Below, piece after piece: positions 1-6,448 of a DNA stretch of 12,748 nucleotides; positions within the stretch are counted from its first letter, which is position 1; every line of letters begins with the position of its first letter. This stretch comes from Oscillospiraceae bacterium (GTDB taxonomy: Bacteria > Bacillota_A > Clostridia > Oscillospirales > Oscillospiraceae). The notes below the pieces were generated by a model. It had not been told where the DNA came from. It saw only the letters and a list, made by a program, of their open reading frames with translations, and searched no databases. Both the position numbers and the translations under genes were made by a program. The stretch spans positions 1 through 12,748 of the forward strand of contig JAFVPA010000052.1 in the NCBI GenBank assembly GCA_017505505.1. The letters run 5' to 3'.

Positions 1-132
1 CTGGGCCTGAAGGACGCTAAGGAGCTGGTCGACAACTGCCCCAAGACCCTGAAGGAAGCTATCTCCAAGGAAGACGCAGAGAAGCTGGTCGCCGAGCTGA
101 AGGAAGCTGGCGCAGAGGCAGAGATCAAGTAA
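1..132 (+). CDS. rplL: 50S ribosomal protein L7/L12, C-terminal end (partial)
   Basis: The window opens inside a reading frame of 43 codons that ends with TAA. It begins [20 protein letters not shown] and ends with EAEIK. This matches the C-terminal domain of L7/L12, the flexible stalk protein of the large ribosomal subunit that recruits and stimulates translation factor GTPases; the family pattern is GLGLKEAK.LVD..P..(V/I)KE..SKEEAE. The N-terminal dimerisation domain and hinge lie upstream of the window. Every lysine codon here is AAG, consistent with the strong codon bias of a highly expressed ribosomal gene. A strong terminator follows 23 bases after the stop, so this is the last gene of its operon, usually rplJ-rplL. 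Identification is firm despite the short piece. Confidence 0.93.
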   Translation: MGLKDAKELVDNCPKTLKEAISKEDAEKLVAELKEAGAEAEIK

Positions 133-155
133 TTTATCTCTACTGCAAAGCAAGT

Positions 156-186
156 GCCGCCGCCATTTATTGGCGGCGGCTTTTTC
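156..186 (+). terminator. Rho-independent terminator of rplL
   Basis: A perfect 10-bp GC-rich stem (156-165 with 171-180) closes a 5-base loop (TTTAT) and is followed directly by a T run (181-185). This is a textbook intrinsic terminator closing the ribosomal protein operon. Confidence 0.93.
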
Positions 187-195
187 TCCCCTGCC

Positions 196-245
196 CCAGT
201 CCAGAGACATGGATACCGGCTCCGGCCTTTATGTCTCTGTACTGG
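196..245 (+). repeat. Inverted repeat in the leader of the membrane protein gene
   Basis: Positions 196-210 pair with 231-245 over 15 positions with one mismatch (C201 opposite T240), around a 20-base centre that holds two CCGG copies (216-219 and 222-225). No T run follows, so it is not an intrinsic terminator. It sits between the rplL terminator and the ribosome binding site of the gene at 264. It could be a leader hairpin or an operator. I see no convincing -35/-10 pair in 187-263. Confidence 0.6.
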
Positions 246-263
246 TAACGAAAGGAACCGTTT

Positions 264-1181
264 ATGGATCTGGAATCTACACTCTCTACCATCGAGACCA
301 TCCTTCCCGAGGAACTCATCGGTCAGGTCATCGACAAAGCCGCAACCTACATCCCTCCGGAAGTGGCCGATGTTATCTGGCACGCTTCCTCTTACCTTCC
401 CACAGAGCTGGATATGATTTCTGTGGCACAGTTCATGCTGTATTTTGCCGGAGCCTCCCTGGTGCTGGGCCTTCTCAGCCGTATCGTGCTGGGAAAGCGC
501 TCCAGCCTGAACCACGCCCTGTCCTCCGCCATGGGCATTTTATTTCTCTACGCCCTGACCATCGTGGTCTACACCTGTAAGCCCTGGGATCTGCATGAGC
601 TGCTGTCTCCCCTGCCCTTTGTCACTTTCTCCGGGGACTACCTGATCGTGCTGCCCATCACCGATTCCCAATTCCCGGCGCTCTGCACAGAGGTTTTGTC
701 TCTGGTGATCCTGGCTTTTCTCATCAATCTGGTGGATACCTTCGTTCCAAAGGGAGAAAGCATCCTCAGCTGGCTCCTCCTGCGGGCCGTCACGGTGGTG
801 CTGTGCCTGGGACTGCATCTGGTGGTCAGCTGGGCCTTCCGCACCTATTTGCCGGAGATCCTGGTGCAGTATGCCCCTACGGCGCTTCTGTTCCTGCTGG
901 TGTTTATGCTGCTGTCCGGTGTGCTGAATCTGATCCTGGGCCTGGTGATCGCCGTGACAAACCCTTTCCTGGGAGCCATGTACACCTTCTTTTTCTCCAA
1001 CGTTATCGGCAAGCAGGTGAGCAAGGCCATCTTCTCCAGCGCAATCCTTTGCATTGTGGTGTATCTGCTGGAGGTTTCCGGGTATACGGTCATCAGCATT
1101 ACTGCGGCTTCTTTACTGACCTACATCCCGCTGGCTCTGGTGCTGCTGGTGCTGTGGTATCTGATCGGCCATGTATTGTAA
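264..1181 (+). CDS. Uncharacterised polytopic membrane protein (305 aa)
   Basis: I do not recognise this protein. After a roughly 50-residue amphipathic N-terminal part with no signal peptide, it is dominated by hydrophobic helices, about six or seven by eye: residues 53-75, 86-104, 138-157, 165-190, 201-231, 256-270 and 276-302. A loop at 158-164 reads DTFVPKG and another at 232-251 contains TNPFLGAMY. There are no visible catalytic motifs. Its general look recalls small CvpA-like or accessory integral membrane proteins, but that is only a resemblance. The ATG start is supported by an AAAGGA ribosome binding site at 251-256, 7 bases upstream. The gene is flanked by terminators on both sides, so it appears to be transcribed alone, apart from any read-through from rplL. 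It is certainly coding; its function is unknown. Confidence 0.85.
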   Translation: MDLESTLSTIETILPEELIGQVIDKAATYIPPEVADVIWHASSYLPTELDMISVAQFMLYFAGASLVLGLLSRIVLGKRSSLNHALSSAMGILFLYALTIVVYTCKPWDLHELLSPLPFVTFSGDYLIVLPITDSQFPALCTEVLSLVILAFLINLVDTFVPKGESILSWLLLRAVTVVLCLGLHLVVSWAFRTYLPEILVQYAPTALLFLLVFMLLSGVLNLILGLVIAVTNPFLGAMYTFFFSNVIGKQVSKAIFSSAILCIVVYLLEVSGYTVISITAASLLTYIPLALVLLVLWYLIGHVL

Positions 1182-1188
1182 ATTTTCT

Positions 1189-1217
1189 GCCCTCTGCCTT
1201 GTGCGGAGGGCTTTTTT
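1189..1217 (+). terminator. Rho-independent terminator of the membrane protein gene
   Basis: A 9-bp stem with one G-T wobble (1189-1197 with 1203-1211) encloses a 5-base loop and is followed by six T residues (1212-1217). It begins 7 bases after the stop codon of the membrane protein gene. Confidence 0.9.
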
Positions 1218-1227
1218 GTGATAAAAT
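1199..1227 (+). promoter_or_regulatory. Candidate extended -10 promoter for the GH3 gene
   Basis: TGATAAAAT at 1219-1227 fits an extended -10 element (TGnTATAAT with one mismatch). A weak -35-like TTG lies 17 bases upstream at 1199-1201, inside the loop of the preceding terminator. A start about 7 bases downstream would leave a very short leader that still contains the ribosome binding site at 1236-1242. Only the -10 is good; the assignment is tentative. Confidence 0.4.
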
Positions 1228-1247
1228 TCCTGTGCGAGGTGAGAGAA

Positions 1248-2417
1248 ATGAGACTAATCCCGTTACTATTATGCGTATTGTTTTTAACCGGCTGCGCTGC
1301 CGAGGAGGCGCAGATCACCCAGGCTCCGGAAACCGTCCCGGTGTTCACTTCCGAGCCTGAGACCACAGCTCCACCGGAAACCATCCCCCCAGAGACCACC
1401 GCGGAGACCCTTCCCCCGGATCCCATCCGGGATATGCTGGACCGGATGTCATTGGAGGAACGGGTGGGACAGCTGTTCCTGGCCCGGTGTGAGGATACCA
1501 CCGCTGTAGCGGATATTCAGAAGTACCATCTGGGCGGCTTCATCCTCTTCGGCAAGGATTTCCGTGACCAGACTGTGGACTCTATGCAGGCCAAGATCTT
1601 CGGATATCAGTCCGCCGCAGACATCCCACTGCTGATCGCCGTGGATGAAGAAGGGGGCACTGTCACCCGTGTCAGTTCCAATCCTGCTTTCCGGGAGCGG
1701 AAATTCTCGTCCCCCCGGAACCTGTACAACGGCGGTGGCATGGATTGGGTGCTGTATGAGGAGGACGAAAAGTGTCGCCTGCTGAAAAGCCTCGGTATCA
1801 ACGTCAACGTAGGCCCGGTATGCGACATCACCACGGATCCAAACGCCTTTATGTATGACCGCTCCCTGGGACAGGATATGAAGGTTACATCCGAATTTGT
1901 TATGCAGATGGTCACCCTGATGGACAGCCATAAGGTAGGCAATGTTCTGAAGCATTTTCCCGGGTACGGCAACAACAGCGATACCCATACCGGTATCGCT
2001 GTGGACAACCGTATTCTAAAAGAGCTGGAGGGAAACGATCTGCTTCCTTTCCATGCAGGCATCCAAGCCGGATGTGATGCTATTCTGGTCAGTCATACCA
2101 TTGTGGAATCCATCGATCCGGTCCTACCTGCCTCCCTGTCCGCTTCAGTACATCAGTATCTGCGGCAGGACATGGTATTTGATGGTGTGATCGTGACCGA
2201 CGATCTTGTAATGCAGGCCATCACTGACCTGTACGGGGCTGGAGAAGCCGCTGTGATGGCCGTTCTGGCGGGAAATGATTTGTTATGCTCCTCGGAATAT
2301 GCCGTCCAATATGAAGCCGTACTGGCCGCTGTGCTGGATAGCCGCATCGACATCGATACGCTGAACAATGCAGTGCGGAACGTACTGGAATGGAAAATGG
2401 ATCTGGGACTGATCTAA
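1248..2417 (+). CDS. nagZ: Lipoprotein GH3 beta-N-acetylhexosaminidase (NagZ-type)
   Basis: Predicted glycoside hydrolase family 3 enzyme that removes terminal beta-N-acetylglucosamine from muropeptides or other glycans, anchored outside the membrane. The 389-aa protein starts with a lipoprotein signal (MRLIPLLLCVLFLTGC, lipobox LTGC, Cys16), then a Pro/Thr/Glu-rich linker (about 25-60) and a single GH3 barrel. Seen motifs are DEEGG (133-137), DRSLGQD (204-210), KHFPGYG (235-241), the Asp-x-His dyad D245-T-H247 typical of the NagZ branch, and the likely nucleophile Asp318 in TDDLVMQAI. Family members usually have KHFPGHG; here Tyr240 replaces the second His. I chose the ATG at 1248 over an in-frame GTG at 1218 because GAGGTGA (1236-1242) sits 5 bases before it, the signal peptide then begins correctly, and 1218 directly abuts the T run of the previous terminator. 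Substrate is inferred from family. Confidence 0.88.
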   Translation: MRLIPLLLCVLFLTGCAAEEAQITQAPETVPVFTSEPETTAPPETIPPETTAETLPPDPIRDMLDRMSLEERVGQLFLARCEDTTAVADIQKYHLGGFILFGKDFRDQTVDSMQAKIFGYQSAADIPLLIAVDEEGGTVTRVSSNPAFRERKFSSPRNLYNGGGMDWVLYEEDEKCRLLKSLGINVNVGPVCDITTDPNAFMYDRSLGQDMKVTSEFVMQMVTLMDSHKVGNVLKHFPGYGNNSDTHTGIAVDNRILKELEGNDLLPFHAGIQAGCDAILVSHTIVESIDPVLPASLSASVHQYLRQDMVFDGVIVTDDLVMQAITDLYGAGEAAVMAVLAGNDLLCSSEYAVQYEAVLAAVLDSRIDIDTLNNAVRNVLEWKMDLGLI

Positions 2418-2421
2418 GTAT

Positions 2422-2459
2422 AAAAAAAGGAACCTCATTTTCAGAGGTTCCTTTTCTTT
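2422..2459. terminator. Bidirectional terminator between the GH3 gene and mrp
   Basis: An 8-bp GC-containing stem (2429-2436 with 2444-2451), extended by A-T pairs, has an A run on its left (2422-2428) and a T-rich tract on its right (2452-2459). It lies between two convergent genes and can terminate both. The minus-strand version, ending mrp, has the better uninterrupted T7 tract. Confidence 0.9.
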
Positions 2460-2462
2460 GTC

Positions 2463-3287
2463 TTATGCGTTTTTGATCGCCTCGATGACACCGTTGACAG
2501 CATCGGTGTTCACGGTCTCCATCAGGCCGTTGTCGTAAGCCTCGGCCACGGAGGGGTCGATGGGCAGACGGGCCAGAACGGGCAGGTCGAACTGGGCTGC
2601 GATCTCGTCCAGATGGGACTTGCCGAAGACGCTGATCTTCTTGCCGCAATCGGGGCATTCCAGATAGGAGTAGTTCTCCACGAAGCCCAGCACAGGAATG
2701 TGCATCATGTTGGCCATCTTCACAGCCTTGGCAACGATCATGGATACCAGATCCTGAGGGGTGGTGACGATGACCACACCGTCGATGGGCAGGCTCTGGA
2801 AGACCGTCAGGGGCACGTCACCGGTTCCGGGAGGCATGTCCACGAACATGTAGTCCACATCTTCCCAGATGACATCGGTCCAGAACTGCTTGACTGCGCC
2901 GGCAATGACAGGACCGCGCCAAACCACGGGGGAAGCGGGATCATCCAGCAGCAGGTTAATGGACATGACCTGGATGCCGCCCCGGCTCAGTGCGGGGTAC
3001 AGGCCGTCTTCATTGGCACCCTGGCACTCGGTGACACCGAAGGCAGTGGGTGCGGAGGGACCGGTGATGTCAGCATCCAGAACACCGACCGTCTTGCCCT
3101 GGCGGGCCATGGCCACAGCCAGCATGGAGGTGACGGTGGACTTACCAACGCCGCCCTTGCCGGACACAACGGCGATGACTTTCTTAACAGTGGATTTGGG
3201 ATTCAGACTGGCCAGCAGGCTCTCGGCCTTGCGGTCGCCGCAGGAGGTGCTGCCGCAGCTGGAACAGTTACCGCTACAAGAACTCAT
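2463..3287 (-). CDS. mrp: Mrp/ApbC family Fe-S cluster carrier ATPase
   Basis: A P-loop ATPase of the Mrp/NBP35 (ParA/MinD superfamily) group, which binds an Fe-S cluster at a dimer interface and passes it to apo-enzymes in the cytoplasm. The 274-aa sequence has the deviant Walker A motif GKGGVGKST (43-51), DADITGPS (71-78), the switch region VDMPPGTGD (149-157) and the cluster-binding C-x2-C (CPDC, 211-214). It also has a Cys-rich N-terminus with Cys4, 8, 11 and 16, a possible second metal-binding segment as in NBP35-like proteins. The start is fixed by an AAAGGAGAG ribosome binding site (3296-3304) 8 bases upstream. The N-terminal DUF59 domain of longer Mrp proteins is absent. It is transcribed from its own consensus promoter and is closed by the bidirectional terminator. 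Family assignment is firm; client proteins cannot be read from the sequence. Confidence 0.95.
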   Translation of the reverse strand: MSSCSGNCSSCGSTSCGDRKAESLLASLNPKSTVKKVIAVVSGKGGVGKSTVTSMLAVAMARQGKTVGVLDADITGPSAPTAFGVTECQGANEDGLYPALSRGGIQVMSINLLLDDPASPVVWRGPVIAGAVKQFWTDVIWEDVDYMFVDMPPGTGDVPLTVFQSLPIDGVVIVTTPQDLVSMIVAKAVKMANMMHIPVLGFVENYSYLECPDCGKKISVFGKSHLDEIAAQFDLPVLARLPIDPSVAEAYDNGLMETVNTDAVNGVIEAIKNA

Positions 3288-3320
3288 TTGTGATTCTCTC
3301 CTTTAAAGTTATCTTTCCCT

Positions 3321-3349
3321 ATTATAGGACTTTGCATCGCAGGTGTCAA
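3321..3349 (-). promoter_or_regulatory. Consensus sigma-A promoter of mrp
   Basis: Read on the minus strand, TTGACA (3344-3349) and TATAAT (3321-3326) are exact matches to both consensus hexamers, separated by exactly 17 bases. The predicted transcription start is near 3314, giving a leader of about 26 bases that carries the mrp ribosome binding site. The -35 lies two bases past the stop codon of the NUDIX gene. Confidence 0.9.
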
Positions 3350-3351
3350 CC

Positions 3352-3834
3352 TTAAAAATCCCGCATTTCCACGAAGCGGGTGCCGGACTCTTCGGTGATG
3401 CCTCCGTACAGTATCTGCGTAAAACGTCCCTCTTTCAGATAATGCAGGATCATATGCTTCGCCGAAACAGGCATCTCCAGTATGGGAATTTCTTCAAAGG
3501 GAACCCAGCGAAGGGTACCTTCCGTGCTGGTCAGGGGCCGGTGCGTCTTCAGCCGGGCAAAGAAATAATAGTTCTGCCGGATCTCGCCGCTTACCAGGCG
3601 ATGGGTGATATAGCGCAGGGACAGCCCCTCCACATCTGTTTCTGTCAACCCCAATTCCTCCCGCAGCTCCCGAAGGATGCATTTTTTCGGGTCATTCAGC
3701 TCCTCAGGCTCAAAATGTCCCCCGGCGGAGCCAATGTACTTGTTGTTGGCCACCCGGGAGCCCATCCGGTACAGGCACAGCACACGCTCCCCATCCACAA
3801 GATACAGGGAAGTCATATTTCGAAGTTTGACCAT
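3352..3834 (-). CDS. NUDIX hydrolase
   Basis: A 160-aa NUDIX-fold hydrolase, which would cleave a nucleoside diphosphate linked to another group; the sequence resembles the 8-oxo-dGTP diphosphatase (MutT/MTH-like) group of Firmicutes. The Nudix box spans about 39-63: Gly39, Glu45, then RELREELGL (55-63) with the metal-binding Glu59 and Glu60. It departs from the usual G-x5-E-x7-REUxEExGU by having nine rather than seven residues between Glu45 and Arg55, in a segment reading LNDPKKCIL. The start follows an AAAGGGG ribosome binding site about 7 bases upstream. It lies downstream of the two-helix membrane protein, separated by a perfect palindrome, and ends next to the mrp promoter. Substrate is not determinable from the sequence; oxidised nucleotide sanitation is the likeliest role. 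Confidence 0.88.
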   Translation of the reverse strand: MVKLRNMTSLYLVDGERVLCLYRMGSRVANNKYIGSAGGHFEPEELNDPKKCILRELREELGLTETDVEGLSLRYITHRLVSGEIRQNYYFFARLKTHRPLTSTEGTLRWVPFEEIPILEMPVSAKHMILHYLKEGRFTQILYGGITEESGTRFVEMRDF

Positions 3835-3857
3835 ATTATTCCCCTTTCAAACTGCAG

Positions 3858-3881
3858 CGGGCGGAGGATATCCTCCGCCCG
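3858..3881. repeat. Perfect 24-base palindrome between two genes
   Basis: The 24 bases are fully self-complementary (12-base arms, no spacer). They lie in the 53-base gap between the two-helix membrane protein and the NUDIX gene, about 13 bases upstream of the NUDIX ribosome binding site on the minus strand. There is no T run on either side, so it is not a standard terminator. As RNA it would form an intercistronic hairpin; as DNA it could bind a dimeric regulator. Confidence 0.7.
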
Positions 3882-3887
3882 AAATGC

Positions 3888-4490
3888 TTATTCTTCCTCA
3901 GACGCGGAGGGAATAGCAGGCATGTTCTCCAATTCCTCCATGGCGGCCTTCTCAGCGGCGGCTTCCGCTTCGATCTCCTTCAGGGCATTGATCTCATTTC
4001 TCAGTCGCACCATGCGGTAGGCTGCACTGGAAATAAAGAAGATACCAAACACCGTCAGCATCCACCAGTCACCGATGTCTCCGGTGATCAGCTGCTTGGC
4101 CAGCACCACCAGGATCGCACCGATACCGGCAATGGTCTCCTGCTTGGACTGCTTTTTATAAATGGCGATCTGCTGATCCATACGGTCTTTCTCAGTGGTA
4201 TGGGACATGACCCAGCGGTCCTCCAGCTTGATATAAGGAATAAACCGCTCCAGCTGGAAAGGAACCATATCGCCGAAGATCTTGGTCTCACAGTCGATCT
4301 GCAGGACACCCTCCATACAGGTGGGATCGGTGATCTTCAGATGCTTGTGCTCCACGCCATCCTCATAGGTGGTAACGCCTTCTTCCGTGACCAGGCATTT
4401 AAACTCTCTGTCCTTACCTCCCACTTCCAGAGTCCAGATGTACTCCTTAGGCAGTTCGGGTCTTTCGGTGCTTTTTTTCTTTCTTGCCAT
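3888..4490 (-). CDS. Uncharacterised protein with two membrane helices (200 aa)
   Basis: I do not recognise this family. The N-terminal part (about 1-100) is soluble and looks beta-rich, with strongly charged ends (MARKKKSTERPE) and two cysteines (58 and 67). It is followed by a polar stretch, then two hydrophobic helices (about 119-135 and 143-158) forming a hairpin, and an Ala/Glu-rich C-terminal helix (about 161-190) ending in SASEEE. The arrangement suggests a membrane hairpin with both long tails on the same, presumably cytoplasmic, side; there is no signal peptide. The start is supported by an AAAGGAG ribosome binding site 8 bases upstream, overlapping the 3' end of the ABC-F gene region, only 13 bases after that gene's stop. 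Co-transcription with the ABC-F factor is therefore likely. No enzymatic motif is visible. Confidence 0.85.
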   Translation of the reverse strand: MARKKKSTERPELPKEYIWTLEVGGKDREFKCLVTEEGVTTYEDGVEHKHLKITDPTCMEGVLQIDCETKIFGDMVPFQLERFIPYIKLEDRWVMSHTTEKDRMDQQIAIYKKQSKQETIAGIGAILVVLAKQLITGDIGDWWMLTVFGIFFISSAAYRMVRLRNEINALKEIEAEAAAEKAAMEELENMPAIPSASEEE

Positions 4491-4503
4491 GTTATTCGCT
4501 CCT

Positions 4504-6366
4504 TTATTCCTGGGCAGCTTCCCACTGCTCCATCAGGTCCATCAGGACCATTTCTGCTTCTTCTTTTTCCCCCAGGAGCCGGGTCAGCTCCTGATAATCG
4601 GCGGAAGCGGCTTCGATTTTATCATCATAATCCGCAACGACCTGTTCCTGCTTCTCGATTTCCCGTTCCAGACGGCGAATCAGTTTATCTACGTCCTTGG
4701 TGCCGCCCTTTGGCTTTTCTTTTTTGGGCTTGGGAGCTGCTGTGATAACGGGCTTGGCCGCAGCCTCGTGCTCCAGGATGGACCGGTACTTCTGATAGCC
4801 GCAGGCAAAGTCCCGGATGCCGCCATCCTCCAGCAGCCATATCCGCTCGGCAAACTTCTCGATGAAATAACGGTCATGGGACACGAACAGCAGCACGCCC
4901 TCAAATTCCTCGATGGCAGCCTCCACCCACTCCCGGGATGAAATATCCAGGTGGTTCGTAGGCTCGTCCAGGATCAGCAGGTTGATCTTCTCGTCCATCA
5001 GCATACACAGCCGCAGGCGGGACTGCTCACCGCCGGAGAGATTTTTCACCTGCTTGAACACATCCTCACCCTGGAACATGAATTGTCCCAAACGGTCACG
5101 GGCGACCTGTGGGGTGCAGTTCTTTTCGTAGAGCATAGTGTCGTACAAGGTCCGCTCGGGATTCTTGAAGTGTATGATCTGAGGCAGGTAGCCCCATTTC
5201 ACCGTGGGGCCGAACTGGATCTTACCACCGCAGTCCTCTTCCCCCAGCAGGCATTTGATAAATGTGGACTTGCCGGTGCCGTTGTCACCAAGAATAGCGA
5301 TGCGTTCTCCGCCCTCCACGCTCAGATTCACATCAGAGAACAATGTCCGCTCACCAAAGGACTTGGACACATTTTTCATCTTAAAGACCACATCACCGGA
5401 GAAATCTTTTTCTCCGAAACTGGCCTTCATGGTTCTCTCTTTTTTGGGCTTTTCCGTCTTTTTGATACGCTCCATCCGGTGTTGAATGGACATGGCCCGG
5501 CGGTACAGGGTCCGGTTGTTGATGCCCCAACCCTTCATCCGTTCCACGGTATAGCCCAGCTGCTTCAATTTCGCCTGCTCCTGTTCGTACTGCTTCAGCT
5601 GCAGATCAAACCGGGCCTGCTTTTCGTCCATATAGAAGGAATAGTTGCCGGAATAAAACTCCGCATGGCCCTCCGTGATCTCAATGACCCGGTCAGCCAC
5701 CTGGTCGATGAAATAGCGGTCATGGGAGATAGCCAGCACCGTTCCCTTGAAGGCATTGATGTACTGCTCCAGCCATTCCACACTGTTTAGATCCAGATGG
5801 TTGGTAGGCTCATCCAGTAGAAGGATGTCGGTCTTTTCCAGCAGCAGCCGGGCCAGGTTCATCCGGGTCTTCTCACCGCCGGAGAGGCTGGAAAATTCCT
5901 GTGTCCGCTGATCCATCGTGATGCCCAGGCCGTTGCAGATCTTATCCACTTCCACGTCCATATCGTAGCCGCCGCCGGACTGGAAGCGGTTGGTCAGGGC
6001 ATCGTATTCCCGAAGCTGTTCTTCGGAAGCGCCATTGACCATTTCGCATTCCAGCAGTTCCATCTTCTGCCGGATCCGCATTAGATCCGCGTAGGCACTG
6101 CGCAGGACATCCTCTACCGTAAAGCCCTCCGGAAAGGTCGGAATCTGGGAGATCAGACCGATCTTTTTATGGGGATTGACGTAGACCTCGCCGTCATCGT
6201 AATCCATCTGGCCTGTGAGGATATTGAAGAGAGTTGTCTTTCCGCAGCCGTTACGGCCAAGGATCGCAACGCACTCCCCTTCCTGGATCTCAAAGCTCAG
6301 GTTTTCCAGAAGGTTTTCGCCAATGACGAAGAACTTCGTCAGGTTTTTGACTTGTATATCTACCAT
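4504..6366 (-). CDS. ABC-F family ATPase (translation factor)
   Basis: A 620-aa soluble protein with two ABC ATPase domains in tandem and no membrane segments, which defines the ABC-F family acting at the ribosomal exit site. Domain 1 has Walker A GRNGCGKTT (37-45), signature LSGGE (161-165), Walker B DEPTNHLD (185-192) and His-switch SHDRYF (214-219). Domain 2 has GDNGTGKST (360-368), LSGGEQ (443-448), DEPTNHLD (467-474) and SHDRYF (496-501). The charged linker at about 245-325 is the helical hairpin that reaches toward the P-site tRNA. A basic tail and coiled coil (about 545-620) resemble YdiF/Uup-type members. All catalytic residues are intact. I place the start at 6366, with GGAG 7 bases upstream and the usual beginning MVDIQVKNLTKFF; the frame extends to 6414, but that adds repeat-derived residues. 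A housekeeping role is likelier than antibiotic protection, though the sequence cannot exclude the latter. Confidence 0.92.
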   Translation of the reverse strand: MVDIQVKNLTKFFVIGENLLENLSFEIQEGECVAILGRNGCGKTTLFNILTGQMDYDDGEVYVNPHKKIGLISQIPTFPEGFTVEDVLRSAYADLMRIRQKMELLECEMVNGASEEQLREYDALTNRFQSGGGYDMDVEVDKICNGLGITMDQRTQEFSSLSGGEKTRMNLARLLLEKTDILLLDEPTNHLDLNSVEWLEQYINAFKGTVLAISHDRYFIDQVADRVIEITEGHAEFYSGNYSFYMDEKQARFDLQLKQYEQEQAKLKQLGYTVERMKGWGINNRTLYRRAMSIQHRMERIKKTEKPKKERTMKASFGEKDFSGDVVFKMKNVSKSFGERTLFSDVNLSVEGGERIAILGDNGTGKSTFIKCLLGEEDCGGKIQFGPTVKWGYLPQIIHFKNPERTLYDTMLYEKNCTPQVARDRLGQFMFQGEDVFKQVKNLSGGEQSRLRLCMLMDEKINLLILDEPTNHLDISSREWVEAAIEEFEGVLLFVSHDRYFIEKFAERIWLLEDGGIRDFACGYQKYRSILEHEAAAKPVITAAPKPKKEKPKGGTKDVDKLIRRLEREIEKQEQVVADYDDKIEAASADYQELTRLLGEKEEAEMVLMDLMEQWEAAQE

Positions 6367-6394
6367 GGTGTCACTCCGTATATCCAACCCTTCC

Positions 6395-6448
6395 GTAGGG
6401 CGGCTTGCCTTCAAGCCGCCGCGGCGGGCTGAGGGCAGCCCGCCCTAC
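6395..6448. repeat. Two-hairpin palindromic intergenic element overlapping the rnmV stop
   Basis: The 54-base element holds two adjacent hairpins, each with a perfect 8-bp stem and a 6-base loop: 6399-6406 with 6413-6420, and 6423-6430 with 6437-6444. Its outer ends form a further inverted repeat, 6395-6403 (GTAGGGCGG) with 6440-6448 (CCGCCCTAC). Neither hairpin is followed by a T run in either direction. The right end supplies the TAG stop codon of rnmV. This layout resembles REP/MITE-like repeats scattered between genes in GC-rich Clostridia; only one copy is visible here. Confidence 0.75.

Noticed and set aside
1218..1247. GTG start extending the GH3 protein by 10 residues
   Set aside because: It directly follows the T run of the preceding terminator and would put a charged segment in front of a perfect lipoprotein signal peptide.
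2613..3293. Long plus-strand open frame (226 codons) opposite mrp
   Set aside because: It is a composition-driven shadow of mrp: low complexity (Gly/His/Asp rich), no ribosome binding site, and fully antisense to a clear Mrp gene.
3858..3881. Palindrome read as a Rho-independent terminator
   Set aside because: No T run follows in either orientation, so intrinsic termination is unlikely.
4951..5790. Long plus-strand open frame (279 codons) opposite the ABC-F gene
   Set aside because: Antisense to intact ABC domains with no recognisable motifs or start signal; a frame shadow caused by codon bias.
6367..6414. Possible 16-residue N-terminal extension of the ABC-F protein
   Set aside because: The extra codons come from the two-hairpin repeat, and the start at 6366 has GGAG at the right distance and the family-typical beginning.
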